A stretch of 56,808 bases of DNA from Stentor coeruleus (GCA_001970955.1 MPUH01000404.1:1-56808); one strand, 5' to 3'. Counted from the stretch's first letter, positions 1 through 9,876 are shown. Made by a program: numbers and translations. The notes: generated from the sequence alone by a model not told the origin.

Positions 1-3000
1 ACAACAAAAAGTGTTAAAAGGGCTTCAAAAATATTATCATAATTATAAGGAAGTGATGACCATTTGTAATCCATAGATTCGCATTCTGTTTGCGATTTTA
101 TTTCTGGATTATCACAGGAGTAAAATTTGCCATTAAAAAGAGCGACTCCAAGTATAGCAAAAATAAGCCAAATGACTGATATCACAGTTACAACATTTAA
201 ACTTGCTATAATAGACTCAAAAGGAGAAGATAAGATAATTCTCATAGAAATATTGTATCTAATCAATCTTAAAGGTCTGAATATTCTTAATGCTCTTAAA
301 ACTTTGACTACTGCGATATTTACAGACATAAGAGCTATATCAATAAATGATAATATAAGAATTATGAAATCTAGTTTATTCCAATGATCTGCTAAATATG
401 TTTGTTTACCCCAACAAAATCCTAAGGCAATAGTTTTCATAATAAATTCTAAAGCAAAAATTGAAGTGAAAACTGAGTCAATTATTGAAGAAGCTATAAC
501 TGAAAGTGAAGAATTTGAATATGTTAAAATATAAGTGTCCCATATCAATTTTATTATATTCAAAATAATAATAATCACAATACCGAATTCAAACTTTGAA
601 CTAAGAACTATTTTCAAAATAGTTTTCCTAAAAAAATTATCTTCTGTGAATATTCCAAAACTCAAAGGCTCAAAAATTCTATCCTTTTCGTTATTTGTAT
701 CTGATTTATCCAGCATATTTAAATCATTCAAGCTATAAATTTCATCCTCTTCTTCTTCATCAATAAAATGTTGTAAAACTCTTTCTCTCGCTATTTCTTC
801 TTTTTTCTTTTTACTAACTGCGCTTCTAAAAATTTCTTCTTTACTATTTTTGATAATTTCATTATCATCAATTTCGTCATTATTTTCAAATGCTCCTAAT
901 AAAATACCTAAGAACAAATTTAGCATTATAAAATTTCCAATTACTATCCAAAATAAAACAAAAATTGCACTCCAATGCCCTACTGAAGATCTCATGCATA
1001 ATCTGAGGACTGTATCCCAATTTTCTGAAGAAAGTACTTGAAACATTGTTACAAAGGCCCAGTGGAAACTATCAAAATTATTTCGAGGAAGGCCTTCTGG
1101 GAAGTTAAAAGTTCCTCCAAATAGTTGTATACCTAACAGGGTGAATATTAATAGTAGTAATAAGAGAAGCATAAAAAGATAAACAAAATTTGATAAAGAT
1201 GCTCCTAAAACTTTAAGTAATAATACTAGTGAATAAGTATAGCGGAAAATACGAAATACTTTTAATACCCTAAATATCCTAAGTACTCTTAATGCTCTCA
1301 ATGCATTAAATCCTGTAGACTGTTCAAAAAAAAACTCAACAATACTAAGTATAACAATGCAAAAATCCAAATCATTCATAAAATCTCTGACAAAATTAAT
1401 AATTCCTAAGCTGATAATCTTTAAAATCATTTCAATAAAAAAAATCATGGTGCAAAAATTATTTATACCCGTCAAAATGTTTTGTGTTTTTTCATCAATA
1501 CCATAATGATCAGAAGCTAGCACAGCAATATTCAATGCGACAAGTAAAGACATTATATATCCAAATATTTTATTATTTATCAGTGTATTACAAAATATAG
1601 ATACAACATGATAATTTTTTAATACAGTAACACTTTTATATATTTTCATTTTATTAAGCTTTTTAATAAACTTGTTGTTTTTTTCTATACAGTTACTATT
1701 AATATCAAAACCTGACCATTTTCCTTTATCAATTTCATTTTCGTTAATTGTATCTATTAAAGACTTAGCTGAAATATTCAAACAAGAAAAAGCTTTTTTC
1801 CTCCCTTGTATTTTAATAAGAAATTCAAGCAATTCGATTATAGTCATATCATTGTATTTTTCTTTTAAAAGTTTTATATTGTTTTCAGCATCAGAAATAT
1901 TTTCAAAATCTTGATAGAATCCATTAGCTTCAGATTCTGGTTTTTTTAATATTTTAAAATCTTCATAGCTTGTGCTTTTAAGTTTAGCTTTTGTATTTAT
2001 TGCAAGTTTTTCCCAGGTACTCATTCCATGTACTTTAACATTTACTGCCACAGCTTCTGAAAATGATTTAAAAATTTCAGTTAAATATTTTTTGTTTGAT
2101 CGCCATATTAATGTAGGAGCTAAAGTTCCATAGTTTTGGTTTTTTGAAGAATCTGAACAGGTAAAAATATTGATTTTCATTGCATCTGAGTCTTGGGCTA
2201 TACTTGAAACATATGCTGATAACATGAGATCTTTGATAATAAATTTAGCTTTAAGATCTACTTCTGTATTTTCAACTTCAGAATATAATTTATTAAAAGG
2301 AAGTTTTGATTTTCGTTTTAATTTATATCGTTTATGATTGTCTATAATATTAGTCAAGGTTTTGTTTGAATTTAAATTCCTACTTTCAACACTATGTGCA
2401 AGTGCTGAAGTAAATGATGATGTTACAACAGCTACAGTTAAATTTAAAATAAGTAAGGAACCTGTAATAATAAGAGGGAAGAAATACAAAAGAGATAAAT
2501 AACTAAAGCATATTTCAGTATAAACAAGAATTTGAGTCCATCCTTCTAATGTTAGTATTTGAAACACAATAAGAAAAGCATAAAAGAAACTATCAAAACT
2601 CATTGTCCCATCTTCAGGACTTGATAAAGTATAAGCGCATTTTTCTTCTTTTTGACATGTAAATGACCCACAAAGATCACTAAAAGTTCCATAATCTACA
2701 TTTAAGCACCTATTTCTAAATGTTCCACTCCACAATTGAAGACCCACTATAGCAAAAATTGAAGAAAATACCCCTAATACTATTAATGAATTTGTTAGAG
2801 GACGAAACGCCATAAATAATGACTTAATAATAATTCTCATACCTTCAACTGAACTCACACCACGTAATATCCTCATTACCCTAAGAATTCTTATAACTCT
2901 TAATGAAGTAAGATTAATTGAAGATCCCCCATAAATATCAACCCAAGATGTAATAACAATAGTAAAATCAAGAATATTCCACCAGTCTCTTAAATAACTT

Positions 3001-3632
3001 TTTTGATCAATAATCAGACCAAATCCTATAATTTTCAAAACACACTCTATTGTATAAGTAAATAAAAAGAATAAATTAAAGTTTTCAATTGTTGAACTAC
3101 CATTATCGATAGAAAGTATAAACATATTCATCAAGATCACAATGATTATAAACATATCGAAAAGTGAACTTTCTATTATCAATCTAGACAATTGCTCGAT
3201 AGATAAAAATATTCTTAATAGAGCTTTACGTAAAGGAAGTAATGGATATTTGTCTCGTTTTTTGTCGATTTTTGAAAAAGAATGCTTTCGAATTGGAACT
3301 ATGTAGCCTTCAAGTTCAGAAGATACTTTTAAGAGACTATCTCTTATTGTTTTGCTTGTAGCTTTGAGATTATCGGTTAGAGCTTTACGTTTATCTAATC
3401 CAATCAGATTACTTGCATCATAATATTCATCTTCTATGCATAGATAATTCCCTTCATTTTGACATGATAAAAGTGGACTATGACTATTATCTTGCAAAGA
3501 GTCGTCTGAAAGTTTTTTTTCATTAACAGAAGGCTTGTACTCACAAGTTGATGTCATTCTTTGACTAAAGCACAAACTTTCAGGGATTCTAGAAGAGTAC
3601 TGAGATCTTGTAGCAGATGATAACTGAGACAT
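1..3632 (-). CDS. Four-domain voltage-gated cation channel alpha subunit (Cav/Nav-like), 3' end missing
   Basis: Open for 1,210 codons from the ATG at 3632-3630 to the window edge, without a stop or frameshift, so the C-terminus lies outside. After a cytosolic N-terminus of about 125 residues come repeat I (S4 rich in Arg at about residues 240-262; pore sequence with FQILTLEGWTQ, filter Glu363), a linker of about 250 residues, repeat II (S4 around positions 1240-1300 of the window; pore with FQVLSSENWD, filter Glu870), a charged II-III linker, and repeat III through S4 (VLRALRIFRPLRLIRY) and S5, ending just before its pore loop. Acidic residues at the first two filter positions favour a Ca2+ channel (EEEE type), but repeats III and IV cannot be inspected. 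Such channels act in the plasma or ciliary membrane of ciliates and drive action potentials and ciliary reversal or contraction; that role here is inferred. Confidence 0.9.
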   Translation of the reverse strand, partial: MSQLSSATRSQYSSRIPESLCFSQRMTSTCEYKPSVNEKKLSDDSLQDNSHSPLLSCQNEGNYLCIEDEYYDASNLIGLDKRKALTDNLKATSKTIRDSLLKVSSELEGYIVPIRKHSFSKIDKKRDKYPLLPLRKALLRIFLSIEQLSRLIIESSLFDMFIIIVILMNMFILSIDNGSSTIENFNLFFLFTYTIECVLKIIGFGLIIDQKSYLRDWWNILDFTIVITSWVDIYGGSSINLTSLRVIRILRVMRILRGVSSVEGMRIIIKSLFMAFRPLTNSLIVLGVFSSIFAIVGLQLWSGTFRNRCLNVDYGTFSDLCGSFTCQKEEKCAYTLSSPEDGTMSFDSFFYAFLIVFQILTLEGWTQILVYTEICFSYLSLLYFFPLIITGSLLILNLTVAVVTSSFTSALAHSVESRNLNSNKTLTNIIDNHKRYKLKRKSKLPFNKLYSEVENTEVDLKAKFIIKDLMLSAYVSSIAQDSDAMKINIFTCSDSSKNQNYGTLAPTLIWRSNKKYLTEIFKSFSEAVAVNVKVHGMSTWEKLAINTKAKLKSTSYEDFKILKKPESEANGFYQDFENISDAENNIKLLKEKYNDMTIIELLEFLIKIQGRKKAFSCLNISAKSLIDTINENEIDKGKWSGFDINSNCIEKNNKFIKKLNKMKIYKSVTVLKNYHVVSIFCNTLINNKIFGYIMSLLVALNIAVLASDHYGIDEKTQNILTGINNFCTMIFFIEMILKIISLGIINFVRDFMNDLDFCIVILSIVEFFFEQSTGFNALRALRVLRIFRVLKVFRIFRYTYSLVLLLKVLGASLSNFVYLFMLLLLLLLIFTLLGIQLFGGTFNFPEGLPRNNFDSFHWAFVTMFQVLSSENWDTVLRLCMRSSVGHWSAIFVLFWIVIGNFIMLNLFLGILLGAFENNDEIDDNEIIKNSKEEIFRSAVSKKKKEEIARERVLQHFIDEEEEDEIYSLNDLNMLDKSDTNNEKDRIFEPLSFGIFTEDNFFRKTILKIVLSSKFEFGIVIIIILNIIKLIWDTYILTYSNSSLSVIASSIIDSVFTSIFALEFIMKTIALGFCWGKQTYLADHWNKLDFIILILSFIDIALMSVNIAVVKVLRALRIFRPLRLIRYNISMRIILSSPFESIIASLNVVTVISVIWLIFAILGVALFNGKFYSCDNPEIKSQTECESMDYKWSSLPYNYDNIFEALLTLFV

Positions 3633-3965
3633 TACTATTTATTAATAGCATTTTTTAATTCATATTAAGTTAAAGTAATATACAAAATACTTAAGACTTA
3701 AAAATATCCTTTATAAATTTATTATCCTGATAACATTTATATAAATTTTCTTCTTATAAATCATGTAAAGTAATATTAAAATACTATAGAGTTATCATAA
3801 TAAATAAAATAGTCAATTTATATTATAAAATAACTTTTCTTATAAATCAAAATTTTCATCTTTATCATCAACCCAATTTCATCTCTTTTTAACTAAAAAT
3901 TCAAATTATGTCTCAGATACGTTTTAAAACCATCAAAAAAAATACTTTTATAATTATTTTCTACC
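3633..3965. other. Intergenic spacer, AT-rich
   Basis: Lies between two minus-strand genes, upstream of the channel gene. Very AT-rich, with no coding potential or RNA gene recognised. Confidence 0.6.
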
Positions 3966-4682
3966 TTACTTTAAATATTTTGCAGTAATATTCTCAAACT
4001 TATCCTCGAGTTGATTTAAAGCCTGTTTTTTCTCTCCCAATTCTTTTTCTTCTTTAACTTTCTGTTCATAAGCAACTTTTTGAGCTACATTAAGCGCTTC
4101 TTTTTCTTTTGCAACCCTTTCTTGTTTTGAATATACAACTTCTATCTCGAAATTGTCATCAAAAACAGGTGGTGCTGGACGTGGGGATTCAGGGTTTTCA
4201 TATTCATCAATCTCCCTTTCAATAGACTCAACAACAAATTTTGACTTTGACACCTGATCTTTAGATTCCTCAATCTTTTCTATAGAGTTTTTTTCATAAG
4301 GTACTTTCTTATCTTCATTTAAAGGTTGAGGATTTCTACCATGATTGTTTGAAAAATCAAATGTTTCGTTTTTAGATGAATTTTCCTGAGGTTTTTCTTG
4401 TAGAGGTTCAAATATTTTATTAGGCTCGCCTAAAATTGTGTTCTTTATAACATCTGTTACAGTAGGTTTTTTCTCATAAGATTTAATCGCAGTATAGCGA
4501 TTTCGTTTCTGAAGCTCTTGGGATTTGTCTATTTCAGATTTCATGTATGATGTGAAACCTTCAAGGACATCGTGAGGTAATTTATTTTTTGAGACTAATT
4601 TTCAATTACTTTCAGGGACTCGCCTTGTTTTTTTTGAGCCACCTGCTGCATTAGCATCTGTATCTGAAGCACCTGCACCCAT
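3966..4682 (-). CDS. Charged protein of unknown function with a possible N-myristoylation signal, 233 aa, one 15-nt intron
   Basis: Exon 1 is 4682-4610 and exon 2 is 4594-3966, joined over a 15-nt intron in phase 1. Without splicing, the frame stops at a TGA inside the intron. The ATG at 4682 was chosen because the spliced N-terminus begins MGAGAS, which fits the N-myristoylation pattern (Gly2, Ser6), and is followed by a basic KKTRR patch at residues 17-21, a combination that can hold a protein on a membrane. The rest is low-complexity and charged: a Pro-rich stretch (SPRPAPPVFDD) and a C-terminal Glu/Lys helix of about 60 residues likely to form a coiled coil. No family recognised. Stop is TAA. 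Confidence 0.75.
4595..4609 (-). other. 15-nt intron
   Basis: Sense sequence GTAATTGAAAATTAG. GTA start, A at position 10 and TAG end match the other short introns in the window. Removal joins PE to ISKNK in frame. Confidence 0.85.
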
Positions 4683-5290
4683 TTGATATATGTTTATAAT
4701 AACTGACTATATTTCATTTTTAGATGATGATGATGATGTTAAGATAAGATTTATTTTGGAATATAAAGATATAATTTAGGAAATGCATTAAGTATTCAGA
4801 ATAAATATTCTTGAATTTTTTAATTGGAAAATGTGGTTATAGAAGTGAATTATGGAGGATTTATAGTTGCATGAGTTTATTATTATTAGGAGATACTAAA
4901 AATTTTATATTAAGAAAATGTTTAGCCTTAGTTCTTTCTTTGATAAAAATGTATTGATATTACAGTTTATAAATAATAATTACAAGAATAAATGATAAAA
5001 TTTAATTATAAGTTTATCTTATAATAATAAAGTTTTTATTTCTGATTAAGTTATTAAATTTTATATATAAACTTTTTATTATACACCTAATTATCTAAAA
5101 GGATTTTTTTCTTATTAATACATGGACTTATTCCTTTAGCCCAAATTAGTATAAGTATTAGCCATTATCTTTCTATTCTCATTTCTTACTATAAAAAACT
5201 ATTTCAGGACAAATTTTACAATCTAAATATAACTGATATTATATATAATAAACCAACCAAAACTAATTTAAATTACTTTCCCAATATTGG
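4683..5290. other. Intergenic spacer, AT-rich
   Basis: 608 bp between two minus-strand genes. It begins with a short GAT-repeat-like stretch around 4720-4740 (gatgatgatgatgatg). No gene seen. Confidence 0.6.
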
Positions 5291-6103
5291 CTAATTATTT
5301 TTAAGAAGTGTTTGTAATTTTTGATTTAATACCTGGTTCAAATGATAAAGTTCTTGAGACTTCTCTTCAAAATCTATAGATGTCGATAACAAAAGGTTAT
5401 AGTTTTCATGCATTTTCGACAACTCACTCGTTAGTCCTTCAACTTTTTCATGTAATTCCCTATTAATAATATTCAAATGCTGATTTTCCTCTATCAAATT
5501 ATTAGCCCTTGCTTCACGTATATAAACTTTCTCCATTTTCCCTTTAATATCGCTTTCCCTCTCTTGAGCTTCTTTAAACTTACCCAAAAGATTACGATTA
5601 AGATTCTGTAACCTTTGCATTGCTTTACGTTCTTCACCCATTTTTTTCTCATATTCGACAATTTTTCTTTCAAGTTCTTTTTCTCTTCTTTTCAAATTAG
5701 CTGCAAATACTGTCTGAATAACTGGTGGGTCTCTCATAATTTCTCTCATAGGTGAAGCTGCTCTTTGAGGTCTTTTTTCTAACTGAGAAATATAATTATC
5801 TTTTTCCTTTATAGTATTTTCAAGACTTTTAATCTGATCAATATAGTTTTCTATTCTGTTTTCTAAATACGAAACCTGTTGTTGATAAAGGGATTCTCTA
5901 TCTGTTTTCATTCTATTAGATGATGGCGGACTTGGTGTTCTATAAGGAAGGTCATATTGTTTAATTGTCTCTTCTTCAGTTAGCACTGGGGTTCCAAGGA
6001 GCTCTTGGAGCTGTTTTTCTATAAGTTCATTTTCTCTTTCAAGCTGGGCAAGGTAGTTACCAGTTTCCCATAGCACAGAAGTGGACTTTTGAAAAGCTTC
6101 CAT
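5291..6103 (-). CDS. Coiled-coil protein, 270 aa
   Basis: ATG at 6103 and TAG stop. The protein has a short N-terminal helix, a Pro/Ser-rich segment around residues 52-62 (YRTPSPPSS), then almost continuous coiled coil: about 70-110 and about 135-268, separated by a linker containing two further Pro sites (RAASPMREIMRDPP). No enzymatic motif. It is probably structural (cortex, basal body or cilium), but this rests on its form alone. Its start codon lies only 10 nt after the stop codon of the upstream importin-like gene on the same strand, so the two may share a transcript or have almost no UTR. Confidence 0.85.
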   Translation of the reverse strand: MEAFQKSTSVLWETGNYLAQLERENELIEKQLQELLGTPVLTEEETIKQYDLPYRTPSPPSSNRMKTDRESLYQQQVSYLENRIENYIDQIKSLENTIKEKDNYISQLEKRPQRAASPMREIMRDPPVIQTVFAANLKRREKELERKIVEYEKKMGEERKAMQRLQNLNRNLLGKFKEAQERESDIKGKMEKVYIREARANNLIEENQHLNIINRELHEKVEGLTSELSKMHENYNLLLSTSIDFEEKSQELYHLNQVLNQKLQTLLKNN

Positions 6104-6113
6104 TATTAGACTA

Positions 6114-7715
6114 TTAGCTAAATTTGAATGTTGAGACTTGGTCGTTTAATGAATCTTGACAGGTTGCATAGGATATAAAATATTCTTCAAAAATATCTGT
6201 GGCAAATTCTAAGATCTCACTGTTCTCATGAGAACACAGAGTTTCTATTGACTGCACGTATTCTCTTTCTTCGAATTCGTCTGTTATTTGGTTGTTTATG
6301 GTGTGGCTACGTTCGCTATTTATTTTTCCTGAAAAAAACATTTGCAGTAGTATATGAAGTGAGCAATTTATAATTTGAACATCTTCTTCTGGGTCTAAGC
6401 ATTCATTAAGCCTTTCCATAAGTCCTGCTTGATTAAGTCTAACCCAAGTCTCAAATGTGAACATCTGGCTAAGGTTATAAAAAAAATAAACACATTCTTT
6501 CTTAGCCGCTTTATCCTCATTACTAATACTATTGACAAATTCATCCTTAACCCAACTCAGAACATGATTCTTATCATCTGAGCTTAAAAGTATATTATTC
6601 AAGCACTGAAAAGCAAGTTTCTTGCATTGTCCCGTGCTATATGTATGAGCAACCAATCTTTCTAATAATTCTTCCTGATTAAAATACTCAGCTTCTGTAT
6701 TAGAATAATAACTAATATTTGAAATTATTTTCAAAGCCAAAGATTGATTTGCATGAGTTATCAAATACTGAAGAATCGACCTTGAATTTATACAAACTTG
6801 TGACTCAATTGATATATTCAAAAGAGCCTTAAGTACATCCGTAACAATCCCAGGGTCAGTTATTTCTATAATCCTTTCAATCCACTTTAAAATATCCTCA
6901 AAATCAGTCTGCGTCAAACTTTTACAATTATACGTTATTGCTAGTATATAAAAAGATAATGACATATAAAGATCAGCATGAACTTCTTTACATTCACTTA
7001 GCAAACTGTTAATTTTCTCAAATACAGCTTCGTTTTTCGTTAAATGGAAAAACTCTACTGAATCTACTGTTATATTAGCAATACCTTTAATAGCCAATGC
7101 ACTTATTATTAAAGAATTTGCAGTAATAACATTAAGAAATGCATTTATAGCCCCATAATGAACCATAGATGTTACATAATAATGATCTGCTGCTGTTAAA
7201 TTAGTCATACATATTGTTGCAGGGAGCAAAATACTTGCTTTATTACTACTCATGAATTTTACAAATAATTGGACAAAGCCCATTCTGAAAAAAATTTCTG
7301 AGTTCATTTCATTGTCATATCCAAGAATGTCTTGAAGTGTAATCAAACATTCTATTAATGGTATATCATCACGTATTTCTATTAATATTTTACAAAGGAT
7401 GCCAAGTTTTTCTATAGGAGGAGTAGCTTCATTAGCTAGTTCTGGATAGAGTTGTATTAAAGATATTGGGATTTTATCTGTACATATCACCCCTTTGAAG
7501 TTTTGAGTGAAGATTGGGGATAGTTTTGTTGGACCTAATAAAGCTCTTCGTTTTGCAGTTTGATCGGCTCTGTGGGACTTCCTTAGTTCCACAGCGAATT
7601 TTTCAGCAGTGGATTTGTAGGAGTCCACTGTGAAGTGTTTTTGGAAATTAGTAACCCGGTCTTTTAATCGATTTGCATCAAGATCTTCGTTCGGCGGGAA
7701 ATAAGCTTCAGACAT
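6114..7715 (-). CDS. Divergent importin-alpha-like protein (IBB-like N-terminus plus ARM repeats), 533 aa
   Basis: ATG at 7715, TAA stop; length is typical for importin alpha (about 520-550 aa). Residues 15-58 resemble an importin-beta-binding segment: a basic RLKDR cluster followed by VELRKSHRADQTAKRRALL, comparable to the conserved VELRK...KRR core. Residues about 85-520 form ARM-type helical repeats (for example ATICMTNLTAADHY, IKGIANITVDS, LKALLNISIES, LKIISNISYYS). In true importin alpha the third helices carry W-x-x-x-N pairs that grip the NLS; here the Asn is often kept but the Trp is replaced by Thr/Gly/Leu/Ile. It may therefore bind unusual cargo or serve as a non-transport ARM adaptor. 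Family level is confident; NLS-receptor function is not. Confidence 0.75.
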   Translation of the reverse strand: MSEAYFPPNEDLDANRLKDRVTNFQKHFTVDSYKSTAEKFAVELRKSHRADQTAKRRALLGPTKLSPIFTQNFKGVICTDKIPISLIQLYPELANEATPPIEKLGILCKILIEIRDDIPLIECLITLQDILGYDNEMNSEIFFRMGFVQLFVKFMSSNKASILLPATICMTNLTAADHYYVTSMVHYGAINAFLNVITANSLIISALAIKGIANITVDSVEFFHLTKNEAVFEKINSLLSECKEVHADLYMSLSFYILAITYNCKSLTQTDFEDILKWIERIIEITDPGIVTDVLKALLNISIESQVCINSRSILQYLITHANQSLALKIISNISYYSNTEAEYFNQEELLERLVAHTYSTGQCKKLAFQCLNNILLSSDDKNHVLSWVKDEFVNSISNEDKAAKKECVYFFYNLSQMFTFETWVRLNQAGLMERLNECLDPEEDVQIINCSLHILLQMFFSGKINSERSHTINNQITDEFEEREYVQSIETLCSHENSEILEFATDIFEEYFISYATCQDSLNDQVSTFKFS

Positions 7716-8151
7716 AATTATTAGATTTTTAAGTTTGATTAGATATATTTGTTATTAGTTTTTTTTTGGGGAGAATTATGTTTGTAGTTATAAAAAATGT
7801 TTTAGTGTATATATTTAAGACTTTGAAAGAATAGTTTGAGGGGTGAAAAATAATATGATTATTCATAGAGAAATTTTTATTAATAAAGTTGATACTTTTT
7901 TTGGGTAGAGTTCTGATATGATTTTTGTTTAGTGTATGTAATTATTTCCTAAAATAGATTTTATAATAAAGATTTACTTGATGATTATGATAATATAGGG
8001 AAAATACACAGGAATATTATTGGATATAGTGTTTATTTTCGAATAGAGTTCGTTATCAGTACATAAATAAAATTTTTATCGAATTTCTGAAGATTTTTGT
8101 GTTGAAATCAAATAAAAAGTTTAGTTAAAAGTTTTAGGTTACTTATAATAA
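7716..8151. promoter_or_regulatory. Divergent promoter region between the importin-like and acinus genes
   Basis: 436 bp between start codons pointing away from each other, so it must hold both promoters. On the plus strand it is G/T-rich at the left and becomes poorer in G towards the acinus start. No specific motif recognised. Confidence 0.5.
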
Positions 8152-8549
8152 ATGGATACTAAGACCTTAAACCTTCATATCACCAACTTTGTCCGGCCTT
8201 TTACTATATCTCAAGCTAGAAGCCTTTTAGAGGAAACCTGTAGGATACAGTTTTTCTGGATGGATTCTATAAAATCGCAGTGTTTTGTCACTGTATCTAC
8301 AGCAGAAGAGGCTGAAGCGACATTTAAGGCACTTCAAGATAGGGTTTGGCCCATAGAAACCGGCAAGGCATTAAAGGTTGCTTTCGTTCCTAATTCGGAA
8401 CTTCCGAAACAAGGTGACTTTTCAAGGTAGATAACTATACCAAGCCACGACTCGATAGCATATTCAAGAAAACCAAGGCATTACCTCATATTTACTTTAT
8501 GCCCAAACAACGTAATAAGCATATCACAAGAAGCAGGTCACGCGAATGA
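8152..8549 (+). CDS. Minimal acinus homologue (RRM plus RNPS1-SAP18-binding motif), 126 aa
   Basis: Acinus, RNPS1 and SAP18 form the ASAP complex, a nuclear splicing and exon-junction factor. Residues about 5-88 match the acinus RRM (LHITNFVRPFTISQAR; FWMDSIKSQCFVTVST, where metazoans have FWIDKIKSHCFVTYST). Directly after it comes the RSB motif LDSIFKKTKALPHIYFMP, like metazoan LDDLFRKTKAxPxIYWLP, then a tail ending in RSRSRE. The two parts lie in different frames, joined by removing a 17-nt GT-AG intron at 8414-8430. Only the RRM and RSB remain; the SAP domain and long disordered regions of animal acinus are absent. It ends at TGA, the only TGA stop assigned in this window. ATG at 8152 follows two in-frame TAA codons. 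Confidence 0.85.
8414..8430 (+). other. 17-nt intron (or a 2-nt frameshift)
   Basis: GTGACTTTTCAAGGTAG. The downstream acinus RSB frame needs a removed length of 2 modulo 3; this is the only short GT-AG segment at the break that fits. The adenine sixth from the 3' end is kept. A sequencing indel is the alternative. Confidence 0.65.
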
Positions 8550-8669
8550 GAAGTAGTATTAGTTTATAAATGGGGTTAAACCTTTTATTAGAATGTCCTA
8601 TAATATATATTTTTTTTAAAAAAAAGCTTATAATTGAACATATCATTAAAAATAGCCTTAATAACTAAT

Positions 8670-9656
8670 CTAATCACTATTAGCGTCCTTAATTAATAAG
8701 CTTTTGATATATTCATATGCCCCCCAACTAACAGCAGCTCCAGGAAGCACATACATCATTCTATGAAACATCCCGCTATACAAGCTTTTAAAGCCTTCTT
8801 CTTTGATAATAAGTTTTACTGTCCCTTTCATTGTACAATATCTAGGCTTGCCACAAAGATTCTCTCCTGAGCTACGACAAATTGGTTTTTTGCAGCCTGT
8901 AATTTTCATAATCGCTTCTAAATCTTTGCTTCTTAAAATTTTGCATTCTTCAGTTTGTGTTTGTAGTCGAGTTTTTATAACATCCATTGGAGTTGTTATA
9001 CCTGAAGCTATAGCTCCAGAAATCCCTGCACAAGCAAATACTCCAGTAATATGGGACTTCCCATCACCAAACAAGTGGATTTTCATGTTTTCATATAAAG
9101 TCATAAATAAAGCTGCTTGAGGGATGTTCATAATTAAAGTTATTGGCAAGCTTCTATAAAGACTTATTAAACCTTCAGTTTCTGCAATTTTCTTTAATAA
9201 TTGTAATGGACTAGATTGACGGTTTAATTGAATTCTTTGTTTTACAACTACTTAGAAAATACCATCCATTGGAGTCATTATGCAATCGTGACACAGAGTA
9301 GCTACGATACCTGTTATTGATGTTGATAAAAAATAATAATTGCTGTTTGACTCAATTTTCAAAGTCTTTTTTGAGAATTCATATACAGAGAAATAAGCAG
9401 CATGAGCAGGGACACAACCGTAAAATACACTAGAAACTCCTTTCCAAAGAGAGAAAAACCCAACTTTGTTAACAAAAGCAGCTGAACCTCTAAATGTAGT
9501 CAATTTTGTTGTTTCAGCTTGAGCATATGTTCTAAGTGTGTCGAAAGGAAACGCAATAGAGTGCTCTATAAGACCTGCACAAGATCCTGCTATCATATGC
9601 TTGTAAAACGGTAAGCTCTCTATATTGTCTTCCCAGTCGAGGAGCTTTTCTTCCAT
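8670..9656 (-). CDS. Mitoferrin-type mitochondrial iron carrier (SLC25A28/37, Mrs3/4 family), 323 aa, one 15-nt intron
   Basis: Imports iron across the inner mitochondrial membrane for Fe-S and haem synthesis. Exon 1 is 9656-9263, exon 2 is 9247-8670. Three carrier repeats carry FPFDTLRT, MTPMDVVKQR and TTPMDVIKTR signatures; six transmembrane helices are expected. Mitoferrin marks are EHS (residues 31-33), PAHAAYFSVYE in helix 2 with the His linked to metal transport in this family, CHDCIMTP in helix 3, and LPGAAVSWGAYE in helix 6. Unusual: after the third signature there is an insert of about 40 residues (229-270) with five cysteines (233, 250, 255, 263, 269), including CKKPIC, on the matrix-loop side. 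TAG stop. Converges on the acinus gene with a 120-bp gap. Confidence 0.88.
9248..9262 (-). other. 15-nt intron
   Basis: GTATTTTCTAAGTAG, phase 1. Splicing restores the conserved carrier motif PMDVVKQRIQ; unspliced, the frame ends in TAA. Confidence 0.92.
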
Positions 9657-9876
9657 TATAGGCTATTTATATGATTATCATGACTAATAGTTTGAATTAT
9701 TTCCCAACACAAAACTAAAACTCTTTTATTATTTTTTGTGTTTTGCGCATATACCTTCTTAAATAATCAAATATTTGCTTATCTTATTTTTGTGAACTTT
9801 AAAATTTTATATAAAAGCTAGTATCCTCATATAACTTCTATTGAACTTACTAGTAATCTTCCTAAACTTATAATAT

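Noticed and set aside
127..1914. Plus-strand frames within 127-1914
   Set aside because: They lie antisense to the channel gene, whose frame is continuous and carries S4 and pore motifs.
6101..6119. An intron fusing the importin-like and coiled-coil genes (GTCTAATAATGGAAG is 15 nt with GT and AG)
   Set aside because: It lies after the in-frame TAA of the upstream gene, lacks the GTA/A10/TAG pattern, and would delete the downstream ATG.
8547..8579. Reading UGA as Trp, as in Blepharisma
   Set aside because: All recognisable Trp positions in the long genes use TGG, and acinus ends naturally in RSRSRE at the TGA. Reading through would add only about ten unrelated residues.
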